A stretch of DNA of 12,149 nt from Rhizobacter sp. (GTDB lineage: Bacteria; Pseudomonadota; Gammaproteobacteria; Burkholderiales; Burkholderiaceae_C), in contig JANXVK010000141.1 in NCBI GenBank assembly GCA_025351675.1, positions 1 to 12,149 of the forward strand, given 5' to 3'. Both the position numbers and the translations under genes were made by a program. The notes under the pieces were generated by a model. It was not told the DNA's origin and ran no database searches. It was given only the letters and a program-made list of their open reading frames with translations. This document shows, piece after piece, positions 1 to 11,115 of the stretch. Position 1 is the first letter of the stretch, and every line of letters begins with the position of its first letter.

Positions 1-26
1 GCCACGTCTTCCAGCAACGGTTCCAT
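1..26 (-). CDS. 5' end of an unidentified downstream gene (partial)
   Basis: Immediately after the stop codon of the MFS gene there is a strong Shine-Dalgarno match, GGAGGT at 39-34 on the minus strand, followed 7 nt later by an ATG at 26-24. The eight complete codons visible read MEPLLEDV and then run off the window edge. A second in-frame ATG at 32-30 is too close to the ribosome binding site to be the better start. The tight spacing to the MFS stop (14 nt) suggests co-transcription with the exporter. Nothing can be said about its function from so few residues. Confidence 0.45.
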
Positions 27-40
27 CGTCATCACCTCCA

Positions 41-1393
41 TCACACAGGTTCGGCTGCGGGGCGGGTCGGCCGCACATCGGCTTCGGCGCCGATCCAGTC
101 GCGCTCGACCTCGGGCTTCGGCAGGCTGCGCACGTTGCGGATCACCGGCGCGCGCCACGCGACCAGCGCCAGCAGCAGCGCACCGCAGCCGGCGAACGCG
201 AGCGCCGAGCGGAGCCCGAAATGCTCGCCCAGCCAGCCGCCCAGCAACGCGCCCGGCCCGGCCGGAATCAGGATCAACCAGCGCATCGTGCTCGTCATCC
301 GCCCGAGCAGGTGCGGCGGCGTGACCGCTTGGCGCAGCCCGAGAAAGTTGATGAACACGAGCACCGCGCCGGTCGAGAACAGCATCAGCATCAGCGCGAA
401 CGCCGCCACACCCCACGCGTTCGCCGGCGCTGCCGCGAGCAGCAGCCACCCAGCGCCGCAAATGGCGAAGCCGAGCACCAGGCACGGCCCTGGCCCGATG
501 CGCCGGCTGAGCGACGTGCCGAACACGCTCGCGACGATCGTGCCCACACCCATGCCCATGTAGCTCAGACCGACGGCCTGTTCCGACAGGCCAAGCGTGC
601 GCGTCGCGAACAGGATCTGCACCACGACCGCCGCGTTGTGGCACATCTGCCAGACGCCGACCGCGCAGGCCAGCGCGACCAGCAGGCGATGCCGGGCGAC
701 GAAACGCACGCCGGCGCGCAGGTCGCGCATGAAGTGCGCGTCGGCGCGTGGCCGCACGTCCTCGAAGATCACGATGCCGCGCAGGATCAGCGCCGATGCC
801 AGCAGCAACACCGCATCGACCAGCAGCGCCAGCGGCGCACCGACCAGCTTGATCAGCGCGCCGGCCAGCCCCGGCCCCGCGACTTCGGCGCCCGATACCG
901 CGAGCGCGTTCTTCGCGTGCGCCTCGACCAGCCGCTCGCGCGCGACGACCTGAGTCAGCACGATCTGCGCGGCCGAACCGGCGATCGTCGCGATCGTGCC
1001 GATCATGAAGCCGCAGACGTACAGCCACGTCATCGAAAGCCAGCCCATCCACCACGCGAGCGGTACGCTGGCGACGACGAACGCCAGCAGTGTCTCGCCG
1101 ACGATGTAGACCGGCAGCTTGCGCACGCGGTCGAGCCAGACGCCGACCGGCAGCGAGAACAGCACGAACGGTGCGATCTCGATCGCGGTCAGCAGGCCCA
1201 TCTGCGTGGGGCTGGCGTGCAGCAGCACGGCGGCCGTCAACGGGAGCGCCAGCATCGTGACCTGGCCCCCGAACGCGCTGATCAGGATCGAGGTCCAGAG
1301 CCGGCGGTAGGTCAGGTTGCGCAGCAGGTCGTCGGCCGGCAGGCGAAGGCGGCGTCGCCAGCCACGCAACGAGTTCATCGAGACCTGTCTCAT
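41..1393 (-). CDS. MFS transporter, EntS/MFS_3-like exporter
   Basis: A 450-residue polytopic inner-membrane protein of the major facilitator superfamily with about 12 hydrophobic segments. The sequence GVWLDRVRK in the loop after the second membrane segment is the usual MFS motif A, which drives the conformational switch. The opening pattern, with FGGQVTMLALPL in the first segment, resembles the EntS/MFS_3 branch that exports siderophores, macrolides or other small molecules, probably by proton antiport; the substrate cannot be read from sequence. I chose the ATG at 1393 because it has a very good ribosome binding site (GAGGAG at 1405-1400, 6 nt spacer). An upstream in-frame start at 1429 would add 12 charged residues and lacks this support. 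A large palindrome at 1494-1517 lies about 100 nt upstream and could be its operator. The tail after the last membrane segment is polar. Family assignment is firm, subfamily moderate. Confidence 0.88.
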   Translation of the reverse strand: MRQVSMNSLRGWRRRLRLPADDLLRNLTYRRLWTSILISAFGGQVTMLALPLTAAVLLHASPTQMGLLTAIEIAPFVLFSLPVGVWLDRVRKLPVYIVGETLLAFVVASVPLAWWMGWLSMTWLYVCGFMIGTIATIAGSAAQIVLTQVVARERLVEAHAKNALAVSGAEVAGPGLAGALIKLVGAPLALLVDAVLLLASALILRGIVIFEDVRPRADAHFMRDLRAGVRFVARHRLLVALACAVGVWQMCHNAAVVVQILFATRTLGLSEQAVGLSYMGMGVGTIVASVFGTSLSRRIGPGPCLVLGFAICGAGWLLLAAAPANAWGVAAFALMLMLFSTGAVLVFINFLGLRQAVTPPHLLGRMTSTMRWLILIPAGPGALLGGWLGEHFGLRSALAFAGCGALLLALVAWRAPVIRNVRSLPKPEVERDWIGAEADVRPTRPAAEPV

Positions 1394-1493
1394 GGTCCTC
1401 TCCTCTTTCTTCTTCTCTCTCGCGGGCATCGGGTGGATGCCTTGGGTGGGTCGGTGGACCCGGTGCAGCGAGAGAAAGGGCGTGTGTCCGATT

Positions 1494-1517
1494 CTTCCGC
1501 TGAGTTCTCAGCGGAAG
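1494..1517. promoter_or_regulatory. 24-nt palindrome upstream of the MFS gene (operator or terminator)
   Basis: Two perfect 11-bp arms, each beginning CTTCCGCTGAG when read from its own 5' end, flank a two-base centre. In RNA this folds as a 10-bp stem with a four-base loop. A second hairpin, GCTTCT/AGAAGC with a 5-nt loop, abuts it at 1517-1533. The position, about 100 nt upstream of the exporter start and 31 nt past the stop of the small minus-strand reading frame, fits either a dimeric repressor site for the exporter or a transcription stop for the small gene. There is no T-run after either arm, which argues against a standard intrinsic terminator. Confidence 0.5.
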
Positions 1518-1547
1518 CTTCTGAGTGAGAAGCGGATGCCGAGAGGA

Positions 1548-1721
1548 CTAATGCGCAGCGCCGAACTGCTTCAGCAGCCCGCATGCGGTGGCGAGATTCA
1601 TCGCCGATCGGTTCGAGTCGACGACGAGGCCGGCCGTGATGCCGGAGTCGAGCCAGACCGCGCCGACGCACAGCTCACCGCGAGCAGCGGTGTGGGCGTG
1701 GTGGTGGGTGGGCAGGCTCAT
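1548..1721 (-). CDS. Probable small protein, 57 aa, unknown function
   Basis: An ATG at 1721-1719 opens a 57-codon frame ending at TAG (1548-1550). The protein starts MSLPTHHHAH, has a central stretch GAVWLDSGITAGLVVDS, and ends in a likely helix, NLATACGLLKQFG. About six in seven codons end in G or C, as in the proven genes here, and there is no overlapping gene that would impose this. It has two cysteines (positions 18 and 47), a His-rich start, and no signal peptide or clear membrane segment. Weak points: I see no good Shine-Dalgarno before the ATG, and the frame is closed upstream by a TGA only eight codons away. The palindrome 31 nt downstream could end its transcript. I do not recognise a family. 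It sits 139 nt downstream of the argJ stop on the same strand. Confidence 0.5.
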   Translation of the reverse strand: MSLPTHHHAHTAARGELCVGAVWLDSGITAGLVVDSNRSAMNLATACGLLKQFGAAH

Positions 1722-1860
1722 GTCGTGGAGTCGATCGATTTCGAGTCACGATGGTAGCAGCGGCTGTCGCGTGATGGCAAGGTGACGAGGCAGCTTGGCG
1801 TTGCGCTGAGTCCACTCGCGTGAGGAGGGTGCGAGCGGCGCGCGCGATCGATTCCGGTCG

Positions 1861-3090
1861 TCAGCTCCGGTAGTCGGCGTTGATCTTGACGTAGTCGTAG
1901 CTCAGATCGCAGGTCCAGACGGTGGTCGAGGCGGCACCTCGGTGCAAATCGACGCGCACCGTGATCTCGCTTTGCTGCATCACACGGGCGCCGTCTTCTT
2001 CGCGGTAGGTCGTGAGGCGCCCACCGTCCTTGACGACTGCCACGTCATCGAGAAACAGGTCGATCTTCGTCTGGTCGAGGTCGTCGATGCCGGCGTAGCC
2101 GACCGCCGCGAGAATGCGCCCGAGGTTCGGGTCGCTGGCGAAGAACGCGGTCTTGACCAGCGGCGAGTGCGCGATCGCGTACGCGGCCTGGCGGCACTCG
2201 TCTTCGGTCGTGCCGCCGTCGATCTGCACAGTGATGAACTTGGTCGCGCCCTCGCCGTCGCGCACGATCGCCTGCGCGAGCTGGCGCGCGACCGCGACGA
2301 CCGCGTCACGCAGGCGCTTGCCGTCACCCGATTCGAACTGCGTGATCTCTTTGTGGCCCGCCTGCCCGGTCGCGATCAGCAGGAACGAATCGTTCGTCGA
2401 CGTGTCGCCGTCGATCGTGATGCGGTTGAATGACTGATCGGCCGCGTCGGTCACCAGCGCCTGCACCAGCGCTGGCGAGATCGCCGCATCGGTCGCGACG
2501 AAGCCCAGCATCGTTGCCATGTTGGGCCGGATCATCCCGGCGCCCTTGCTGATGCCGGTGATCGTCACGGTCTTGCCACCGATCTGCAGCTGCGCCGAGG
2601 CCGCTTTGGGCAGCGTGTCGGTCGTCATGATCGCCTCGGCGGCCGCGCCCCAGTGGTCGGCGGCGAGGTCGGCCAGCGCGGCCGGCATCCCGGCGATGAT
2701 GCGGTCGACCGGCAGGCTCTCCATGATCACGCCGGTCGAAAACGGCAGCACCTGCGCAGGAGCGATCTTCAGGTGGCCGGCCAGCGCCGTGCAAGTCGCG
2801 AGCGCGCGCGCAAGGCCATCTTCGCCGGTGCCGGCGTTGGCGTTGCCGGTGTTGATGACGATCGCCCGCGGGCCTGAGGCGCTCGCGAGGTGGGTGCGAC
2901 AGAGTTGCACCGGCGCGGCGCAGAAGCGGTTGCGGGTGAACACGCCGGCCACGGTCGAGCCTTCGGCGATCGTCACGATCGTCAGGTCGCGCCGGTTCGC
3001 CTTGCGCACGCCGGCCATCGCGATGCCAAGCTCGACGCCGGGCACGGGATGCAGGGTTTTCGGATCGGGGGCTTGCAGGTTCACGGGCAT
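1861..3090 (-). CDS. argJ: Bifunctional ornithine acetyltransferase / N-acetylglutamate synthase (ArgJ)
   Basis: A 409-residue cytosolic enzyme of the arginine pathway. ArgJ moves the acetyl group from N-acetylornithine to glutamate, recycling acetyl groups; bifunctional forms also acetylate glutamate from acetyl-CoA. The self-cleavage site is visible as [14 protein letters not shown], with the new N-terminal nucleophile at Thr193 (cut after Ala192). The oxyanion-hole pair is in the motif STGVI (Thr119, Gly120). The C-terminus ends INADYRS, as is typical of the family, and the length is normal. The open frame continues to 3348, but the ATG at 3090 gives the conserved start ([10 protein letters not shown]), and the extra upstream 86 codons would run into the divergent gene. 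The ribosome binding site before 3090 is weak. The gene is divergent from the HDO/rpfF pair and leaves 167 nt for both control regions. Whether it is mono- or bifunctional cannot be settled from sequence alone. Confidence 0.95.
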   Translation of the reverse strand: MPVNLQAPDPKTLHPVPGVELGIAMAGVRKANRRDLTIVTIAEGSTVAGVFTRNRFCAAPVQLCRTHLASASGPRAIVINTGNANAGTGEDGLARALATCTALAGHLKIAPAQVLPFSTGVIMESLPVDRIIAGMPAALADLAADHWGAAAEAIMTTDTLPKAASAQLQIGGKTVTITGISKGAGMIRPNMATMLGFVATDAAISPALVQALVTDAADQSFNRITIDGDTSTNDSFLLIATGQAGHKEITQFESGDGKRLRDAVVAVARQLAQAIVRDGEGATKFITVQIDGGTTEDECRQAAYAIAHSPLVKTAFFASDPNLGRILAAVGYAGIDDLDQTKIDLFLDDVAVVKDGGRLTTYREEDGARVMQQSEITVRVDLHRGAASTTVWTCDLSYDYVKINADYRS

Positions 3091-3134
3091 GGCGCGGCTC
3101 GAATTACACAGGTTGGCAGAGGATTGTAGGAACA

Positions 3135-3154
3135 CGCGGCGCAGCACCGCCGCG
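3135..3154. promoter_or_regulatory. GC-rich hairpin in the argJ / HDO divergent spacer
   Basis: A 7-bp stem (CGCGGCG at 3135-3141 with CGCCGCG at 3148-3154) closes a six-base loop. It lies about 45 bp upstream of the argJ start and about 100 bp upstream of the preferred HDO start. Minus-strand hexamers resembling a -10 box occur nearby (TACAAT at 3128-3123, TGTAAT near 3107), but no matching -35 could be found, so the argJ promoter is only suggested. No ArgR-like box was recognised. Confidence 0.3.
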
Positions 3155-3202
3155 GCTACCTGCAAGGCTTGCCAATGGGCAGTTTCACGTGGCTGCATTA
3201 GA

Positions 3203-3240
3203 GTCGGTCGAAGAACATGCATCGAGCATGCAAAACCGAC
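3203..3240 (+). promoter_or_regulatory. Nested stem-loop in the leader of the HDO-rpfF operon
   Basis: An outer 6-bp stem (GTCGGT at 3203-3208 with ACCGAC at 3235-3240) encloses an inner 5-bp stem (CATGC at 3216-3220 with GCATG at 3226-3230) around a five-base loop. The structure ends 6 nt before the GGGA (3247-3250) that serves the preferred start at 3258, so it would sit in the 5' untranslated leader and could affect ribosome access. If translation began at 3228 or 3189 instead, the structure would be inside the coding region. Confidence 0.3.
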
Positions 3241-3257
3241 GTTGCTGGGAACCCCAA

Positions 3258-3905
3258 ATGCTGCCTTTTTTCGCCGACTTGGTGATGCGCTCCGACGAAG
3301 CGCGTCGCGACTTTGAAACCAATCCGGTCGTGCTCGACGCCGTCGCACACGGCATGAGCGTCGAGCGCTACCGCAAGCTGCTGCACGAGCTGTACCACGT
3401 GGTCTGGCACTTCAACCCGATCTGCGCCGCCGCCGCCAGCCGGGTGCCCGACGCGCAACGCCAAGTGCGCTACTTTCTCTACGAACACATGCACGAGGAG
3501 TCTGGCCACGAAGAGTGGGTGATGAACGACCTGGAGGCGGTCGGCGTCAGTCATGCCGACACGCGCAGCCACGAGCCCTCGATCCACACGCTGGCGCTGA
3601 ACGGCTACAACTACTGGTCGGCCGACCGGCGTCACCCGTGCTCGGTGCTGGGCATGATGTACGCGCTGGAAGTCATTGCCTCGGTCTACGGCGGCACCTT
3701 CTCGTCGGCGATCCGCGAGTCGCTGCTGCTCGAAGGCGACCGCGGCGTCTCGTTCATCAGCTCGCACGCGACGATGGATGCCGAACACATGGTCGCGTTG
3801 CGCAAGATTTTGAACACGATCACCGACGAGGCGGCGCGCGAAGCGATCGTCGAGTCAGTGACGTTGAACTTTCACCACATCACGCGTGTGTTCGAGGCCG
3901 TATGA
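3258..3905 (+). CDS. Heme-oxygenase-like diiron oxidase (HDO) superfamily protein
   Basis: A 215-residue, all-helical soluble protein without signal peptide. The metal-ligand pattern of heme-oxygenase-like diiron oxidases (CADD, UndA, BesC, SznF) is visible: Glu81-x2-His84 in EESGHEEW, Glu138 in [12 protein letters not shown], and His170-x3-Asp174-x2-His177 in HATMDAEH. From memory of the family, the spacing of the last three matches CADD, and E-x2-H matches UndA. An earlier helix has ELYH (44-47). Family members use O2 and two irons to oxidise amino acids, fatty acids or tailoring substrates; the substrate here is unknown. I prefer ATG 3258 (GGGA 7 nt upstream). ATG 3228 would give 225 residues and GTG 3189 would give 238. 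Its TGA overlaps the rpfF ATG by 4 nt, so the two are translationally coupled, which points to a role in DSF-type fatty-acid signal synthesis. A TenA/PqqC-like non-oxidase role is the main alternative. Confidence 0.72.
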   Translation: MLPFFADLVMRSDEARRDFETNPVVLDAVAHGMSVERYRKLLHELYHVVWHFNPICAAAASRVPDAQRQVRYFLYEHMHEESGHEEWVMNDLEAVGVSHADTRSHEPSIHTLALNGYNYWSADRRHPCSVLGMMYALEVIASVYGGTFSSAIRESLLLEGDRGVSFISSHATMDAEHMVALRKILNTITDEAAREAIVESVTLNFHHITRVFEAV

Positions 3906-4846
3906 CACGAGAGCAGAGTGCCCACTTGGCAGCGCTGATGACCCGGCGCTACAAGTACATCCGGCTCGAATGGAGTCCTGATCTGGCCGCGCTGCGCCTG
4001 CGCACCTGTGTGACGCCGATCCAGTGTTACAGCCTTGCGGCCATGGCCGAGTTACAGCGCGTGTTGCAGGACATCGCCGAATGCCCTGGCTTGGTCCGTC
4101 ACTTCATCCTGACCTCGGACGTGCCGGGTGTCTTCAATTTCGGCGGTGACCTGTCGCTGTTCGTGCTGTTGATCCGGGCCCGCGATGTCGAGTCCCTGCG
4201 CATGTACGGCCGCCGCTGCGTCGACTTGGTCTGGTGGATGGAGAACGCCTCCAAGCTCGGCGTCCACACCACCGTGCTGGTGCAAGGCGACACGCTGGGC
4301 GGCGGCCTGGAGTCGGTGATGCCGTTTCACAAGGTCATCTTCGAGCGCAGCGCCCAAGCCGGCTTTCCGGAGGTTTTGTTTAACCTGTTTCCCGGGATGG
4401 GCGCATGGAACTTCACGATTCGCAAGGCCGGGTTTGCCATCGCGAACGAGATGATCCTGTCGGGTCGCCTCTACACGGCGGATCAGCTGTTTCGCCGTCA
4501 GTTGGTCGATCTCGTCGTCGAGGACGGCGAAGGCGAGGTGGCGATCGAAGCGGTGATCCAGAGCGTGGACCCGAGGTTGAGGGGCACGCTGGCGGCACTC
4601 GAGGCGCGGCGCCACGCGGCGCCGATCACCTACGAATCGCTGATGACGATTGTCGACCAGTGGACCGAGACGGCGTTGCAGCTCACCGACCGCGACCTGC
4701 GTCTGATGGAGCGCTTGGCGCGCGCCCAGGTGCGCAAGGCGGGCGGCGGCAGCGAGGGCGCGGTAGCCGAGATCAAGCAGATCGAACTCGACACGGCGTG
4801 GGGCGAGGAACGCACCGGTATCACCGAATGGGGTGCGTTCGCCTGA
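3902..4846 (+). CDS. rpfF: RpfF-like DSF synthase (crotonase-fold dehydratase/thioesterase)
   Basis: A 314-residue crotonase-superfamily protein. RpfF converts 3-hydroxyacyl-ACP to a cis-2-enoyl-ACP and then hydrolyses the thioester, releasing a diffusible signal factor. Both catalytic glutamates are present with the same 20-residue spacing as Xanthomonas RpfF Glu141/Glu161: Glu137 in GDTLGGGLES and Glu157 in GFPEVLFNLFPGMGAW. The oxyanion-hole segment FNFGGDLSLF (79-88) and the RpfF-like stretch DLRLMERLARAQVRK (265-279) also match. This distinguishes it from ordinary enoyl-CoA hydratases. It starts inside the stop of the HDO gene (ATGA, 3902-3905), with GAGG just upstream. A second ATG at 3938 would remove 12 residues and lacks a ribosome binding site. 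About 35 residues beyond the usual RpfF end (GGGSEG... to the C-terminus) appear to be an extension. The acyl chain length cannot be predicted. No RpfB-type acyl-CoA ligase lies in the window. Confidence 0.88.
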   Translation: MTREQSAHLAALMTRRYKYIRLEWSPDLAALRLRTCVTPIQCYSLAAMAELQRVLQDIAECPGLVRHFILTSDVPGVFNFGGDLSLFVLLIRARDVESLRMYGRRCVDLVWWMENASKLGVHTTVLVQGDTLGGGLESVMPFHKVIFERSAQAGFPEVLFNLFPGMGAWNFTIRKAGFAIANEMILSGRLYTADQLFRRQLVDLVVEDGEGEVAIEAVIQSVDPRLRGTLAALEARRHAAPITYESLMTIVDQWTETALQLTDRDLRLMERLARAQVRKAGGGSEGAVAEIKQIELDTAWGEERTGITEWGAFA

Positions 4847-4855
4847 GCCATCGAA

Positions 4856-4886
4856 CGCGCCGGCCGGATCGTCGCCCGGCCGCGCG
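4856..4886. terminator. Convergent hairpin between rpfF and the hybrid kinase
   Basis: An 11-bp GC-only stem (CGCGC 4856-4860 plus GGCCGG 4862-4867, pairing with 4876-4886) with one bulged C at 4861 and an 8-nt loop fills the 42-bp gap between two convergent stop codons. There is no T-tract on either side, so this is a candidate bidirectional stop rather than a textbook intrinsic terminator. Confidence 0.5.
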
Positions 4887-4888
4887 TG

Positions 4889-6670
<1,782 letters not shown>

Positions 6671-6728
6671 AGGCAATTAGCATAGCGCGCAGTGAGCGCA
6701 GGTCGAGACTCTTTGATCGATCTGTTGG

Positions 6729-6744
6729 GCCGTGCGGAAACGGC
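6729..6744 (-). terminator. Weak hairpin downstream of secA
   Basis: A 5-bp GCCGT/ACGGC stem with a six-base loop lies in the 107-bp gap between the secA stop and the kinase start. It has no T-run, so termination here is uncertain and read-through from secA into the kinase remains possible. The rest of this gap shows no clear promoter for the kinase. Confidence 0.2.
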
Positions 6745-6777
6745 TGCGCGCCTTGCTTGCGAAGCTGGGGCCACGTG

Positions 6778-9522
<2,745 letters not shown>

Positions 9523-9659
9523 GCGGCGTCAGGGGTTGGGGGCGGGGCAGCGGGGCCGCGGGAACGGATCGGAGCCAACTCGTGTGGCGCGGGGTCCGGT
9601 GCGGTGGTCTGCTGAATTGCGAATCAGATGCGGCCTGCCGCTCGCCAAGTCAAGGTTCC

Positions 9660-9720
9660 CCCCGCAGGGTTACCCACGGGGTTGCCAATCAAGACAGCGC
9701 AGCCAAAGCTGCGAATTTTA
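9660..9720 (-). promoter_or_regulatory. secA upstream region: candidate -10 box and two hairpins
   Basis: On the minus strand a -10-like TAAAAT occurs at 9720-9715, giving a possible secA leader of roughly 185 nt; no convincing -35 is seen at the right distance. Just downstream are a clean 6-bp hairpin (CGCAGC/GCTGCG, 9698-9713, four-base loop) and a longer interrupted one (CCCCG/CGGGG at 9660-9664/9677-9681 enclosing GGG/CCC). The first hairpin followed by ATTTT also resembles a plus-strand terminator, but no plus-strand gene ends here. The remainder of 9523-9750 shows nothing else. Confidence 0.35.
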
Positions 9721-9750
9721 ACATTCGCGCCCGGTTCTGCCGGCCTGCCC

Positions 9751-10734
9751 TCAACGCCGCGTTCGGGAGGACTTCGCGGCGGCCGTCACGGCAGCATCGC
9801 CGCCGGCGAGGAACTTGGCCGGGTCTTGGGGCACGCCATCGACCAGCACCTCGAAATGCAGGTGCGCGCCGGTCGAGCGGCCCGAGGTGCCGACCTCGGA
9901 GATCACCTGCCCACGCCTGATCAGATCACCGCCCTTCACGAGCACGCGCGAGTTGTGGGCGTAACGCGTGATCAGCCCGTTGCCGTGGTCGATCTCGACG
10001 AGGTGGCCATAGTCGGGGTGCCATTCGCTCGACAGCACGACGCCGCCGGCCGCCGCCCGGACCGGGGTCCCGGCCTCGGTCGGAAAGTCCAGCCCGGTAT
10101 GCAGCGCGGGACGGCCCGAGAACGGGTCGGCGCGGAAACCGAAGCCCGAGCCCACCGCCACCTCGACCGGCGCGCTGTTCGGGATCATCAGCGCCCGGAG
10201 CCGCGACTCAAGCAAGCGCGACTCGAGCAAGGTGAAGACATCGGTGCGCTGATCGGCCTCGATGTCGAGCGAACTGACGACGCCGCTCAACTGCTCGAGC
10301 GACAAGGCCGTGCCCTTCGTGCCGGAACCGAACGGCACGTACGGCCCGCCCCGCCCACCGAGCGCCACGCCGGCCTTGGGCACCACCTTGAGTTCGTCCG
10401 GTTTGACACCGACCGCCGTCGACACGCGCTCGCCCATCGCTTCGAGCTTGATCAGCTTGGCCTGCACCTCGCCGACCCTCTGCGCCATCGCGTCGAGGTT
10501 CTCGCGCATGAAGCGGTCACGCTGCGCGAACTCGTCGCGCACGACGAACTTCACCAACTGGCTGACGACCGGCCAGCCCTCGCGCGCCGCCTTCAGGAAG
10601 ACGAAGTTGTAGACCGTGCCCGACAGCAGCGTCAGCACCACGATCAACCCGAACAGCGCGGCAACGAGCTGCCAGCGGTTGAAGCGCAGCACGCGGGTGC
10701 GCGCGAGGCTGCCATGGGTGATCAGAATCTGCAT
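9751..10734 (-). CDS. M23 family metallopeptidase (LytM/peptidoglycan endopeptidase type)
   Basis: A 327-residue protein anchored by one N-terminal membrane helix (about 21-46, preceded by Arg-rich residues) with the rest probably periplasmic. A charged helical, likely coiled-coil stretch follows at about 65-105, then a Gly/Pro-rich linker, then the LytM domain. The zinc site is complete: His212 and Asp216 in HTGLD, His260 in RYAH, and His291/His293 in HLHF. Such proteins cut peptide cross-links in peptidoglycan or activate amidases. The ATG at 10734 is chosen because GAGGGAG (10748-10742) precedes it with a 7-nt spacer; the open frame continues to 10887 but that overlaps the divergent gene. 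It is upstream of and co-directional with secA, an arrangement I recall in other Burkholderiales. The C-terminal tail is Ala/Arg-rich and low in complexity. Confidence 0.92.
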   Translation of the reverse strand: MQILITHGSLARTRVLRFNRWQLVAALFGLIVVLTLLSGTVYNFVFLKAAREGWPVVSQLVKFVVRDEFAQRDRFMRENLDAMAQRVGEVQAKLIKLEAMGERVSTAVGVKPDELKVVPKAGVALGGRGGPYVPFGSGTKGTALSLEQLSGVVSSLDIEADQRTDVFTLLESRLLESRLRALMIPNSAPVEVAVGSGFGFRADPFSGRPALHTGLDFPTEAGTPVRAAAGGVVLSSEWHPDYGHLVEIDHGNGLITRYAHNSRVLVKGGDLIRRGQVISEVGTSGRSTGAHLHFEVLVDGVPQDPAKFLAGGDAAVTAAAKSSRTRR

Positions 10735-10750
10735 CGCTACACTCCCTCGG

Positions 10751-11080
10751 GTGAACCCAAAGCACTCGTCACGACCGCCGCCGGTCACCCCTGACGCCCT
10801 GCGCATCGAGCAGGCGCTCGGCCAGAGTGCGCCGCTGGCCCGCCTGCGTGAATTGATGGCCGACTCGAATGCCCGCTTCGCGGCCATCCGACCCAGCCTG
10901 CCCGGCCCGATGGCCGCCCACGTGAAGCCCGGCCCGGTCGACGAGGCCGGCTGGTCGCTGCTGGCGGCGAATGCCTCGGTTGCCGCGAAGCTGCGCCAAT
11001 TGCAACCCCGGCTCGAAGAGCTGCTGCGCGAGCGGGGATGGCAGGTTAGCGCAATCCGTGTGAAGGTTCAATCGGGTTGA
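10751..11080 (+). CDS. DUF721 / DciA-like protein
   Basis: A 109-residue soluble protein. The C-terminal half, WSLLAANASVAAKLRQLQP followed by LRERGWQVSAIRVKVQ, is the typical DUF721 pattern of a KH-like fold. DciA proteins of this family help load the replicative helicase DnaB in bacteria lacking DnaC. This short form consists of little more than the domain. The start is uncertain: GTG 10751 gives MNPKHSSR, while GTG 10718 would add 11 residues and overlap the M23 gene; neither has a good Shine-Dalgarno. With GTG 10751 only 16 bp separate it from the divergent M23 start, so each promoter must lie inside the other gene. A 6-bp inverted repeat (GTTCAA/TTGAAC, 11066-11082) spans its stop codon. 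Confidence 0.75.
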   Translation: MNPKHSSRPPPVTPDALRIEQALGQSAPLARLRELMADSNARFAAIRPSLPGPMAAHVKPGPVDEAGWSLLAANASVAAKLRQLQPRLEELLRERGWQVSAIRVKVQSG

Positions 11081-11083
11081 ACT

Positions 11084-11110
11084 GCCCTTCTTCGCGTCGC
11101 GCGAAGGGGC
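11084..11110. terminator. Convergent hairpin between the DUF721 gene and tRNA-Thr
   Basis: An 11-bp stem (GCCC 11084-11087 plus CTTCGCG 11090-11096 pairing with 11100-11110) has a two-base TT bulge and a TCG loop. It lies 4 nt after the stop of the plus-strand gene and 6 nt beyond the tRNA 3' end on the other strand, so it could stop transcription from both sides. No long T-run follows. Confidence 0.55.
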
Positions 11111-11115
11111 GCCAT

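Larger units (their letters stand above)
1394..1860. other. 467-bp spacer between the MFS gene and argJ
   Basis: This is the longest stretch without a previously obvious gene. It contains a 24-nt palindrome (1494-1517), a second small hairpin directly abutting it (arms 1517-1522 and 1528-1533), a GGGTC/GACCC hairpin near 1447-1461, and a probable small coding region (1548-1721). Nothing convincing is seen at 1722-1860, which would hold the argJ 3' end region; no U-tract terminator is evident there. No clear sigma-70 promoter for the MFS gene could be picked out by eye. Confidence 0.6.

Noticed and set aside
221..1528. A 435-codon plus-strand frame opposite the MFS gene
   Set aside because: Its product is dominated by Arg, Gln, His and Asp, typical of a shadow frame, and the minus strand encodes a clear membrane transporter.
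1390..1671. A 93-codon minus-strand frame in the MFS-argJ spacer
   Set aside because: Arg-rich and repetitive product; it overlaps in another frame the better-supported 57-codon gene and reads through the palindrome.
9685..9724. Tiny minus-strand frame (MLKFAALAALS) before secA as a possible leader peptide
   Set aside because: Its ATG overlaps the candidate -10 box, so it would probably not be in the transcript, and it has no SecM-like arrest sequence.
9628..10794. A 388-codon plus-strand frame opposite the M23 peptidase
   Set aside because: Shadow of a complete LytM gene with intact zinc ligands; its own translation shows no domain.
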